Positions 63,680-64,000 of a DNA stretch of 64,000 bases are shown piece by piece. Origin of the DNA: Branchinecta lynchi (lineage: Eukaryota > Arthropoda > Branchiopoda > Anostraca > Branchinectidae); the NCBI GenBank assembly GCA_023053575.1, contig JAKZAP010000017.1, positions 937,501 to 1,001,500 of the forward strand, read 5' to 3'. The position numbers were made by a program, and so were the translations under genes. How positions within the stretch are numbered: the stretch's first letter is position 1; the number at the start of each line of letters is the position of its first letter. A model generated the notes under the pieces. The model was not told the origin of the DNA and did not search any database. It was given only the letters and a program-made list of their open reading frames with translations.

Positions 63680-64000
63680 TCAATCAATCTTTATTTACAA
63701 GACATATTCCGTACGGTATTAACAGATACCTAATATTCGTCCTCTTGTACAATGATGCTTCTACTCTACGTAGTGTAATTAAATATAAGGTGTGAAGCAA
63801 AGCAAAATTCATTTCAAATAACATAGAAAAAACGAGATTTTCGGGGTTTTTTTTTGGGTCAGCTAGTTTGTTTCGAACTAGCTGATCAAGAGAAAATTTC
63901 GTTTTTTCTATTTTAAGTGTAATTAAACGTCGATAATCTAACAAAAACTAAAAATTCGTTCTTGCGATTGCGTTTGTCTGCTTTGAGAGACCAGGAACAG
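63680..64000 (-). mobile_element. 3' end of a CR1-like LINE copy
   Basis: On the minus strand it ends ggtattaacagatacc-type 3' UTR (ttaataccgtacggaatatg), AATAAAGATTGATTGATTGA at about 63681-63700, the same tail as the copy ending at about 58890. The body continues out of the window; the frame 63944-63684 is 3' UTR and not meaningful. Confidence 0.6.

Overview
The window looks like a stretch of an animal nuclear genome: two spliced housekeeping or signalling genes with GT/AG introns of 3 to 11 kb, set in a sea of transposable elements. The phylum cannot be fixed from the sequence. The TE load, CR1-like and RNase H-bearing LINEs, hAT elements and Helentron-like repeats suggest a TE-rich, probably aquatic, invertebrate. 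There is no bacterial gene organisation, no rRNA or CRISPR array, and I recognised no tRNA. Region by region: 1-6.2 kb is repeats (a tandemly repeated unit, a Helentron-like copy, a 1.4-kb non-autonomous hAT with an exact 8-bp target duplication, and a C-poor block). 6.25-15.1 kb is one CR1-like LINE (plus strand) broken by three later insertions: the 3' end of an RNase H-bearing LINE, a degenerate LINE called B1 here, and a Helentron-like repeat. 15.7-17.8 kb holds an intact, apparently intronless 708-residue ORF with an ApoL-like helical/membrane N-terminus, a possible circularly permuted OTU-like middle and a C-terminal DNA/RNA non-specific nuclease-like domain; it is the most unusual gene here. 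18.8-22.95 kb holds LINE B2 (minus strand) with both ORFs open. 24.7-41.3 kb is SNRPD1 (Sm D1, minus strand, three coding exons), whose intron 2 contains a 213-236-bp satellite array interrupted by two Helentron-like elements and a LINE fragment, all at about the same place in the satellite monomer. 41.8-45.8 kb holds several TIR elements, including an internally deleted hAT with a transposase remnant. From 46.5 kb to beyond the right edge lies an ajuba/LIMD1/WTIP-family gene (plus strand): five exons are visible, ending inside the LIM region after LIM2, and its introns hold LINE fragments, MITEs, foldback elements and Helentron-like repeats. How the parts relate: Sm D1 serves the spliceosome core and the Ajuba-like protein is a LIM scaffold; they are neighbours on opposite strands with no sign of joint function. 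Nearly everything else is mobile DNA, useful mainly as a record of nested insertion and of two repeat families with similar architecture (T-rich target, hairpin or palindrome at the 5' end, CTTG at the 3' end, and long internal tandem units).
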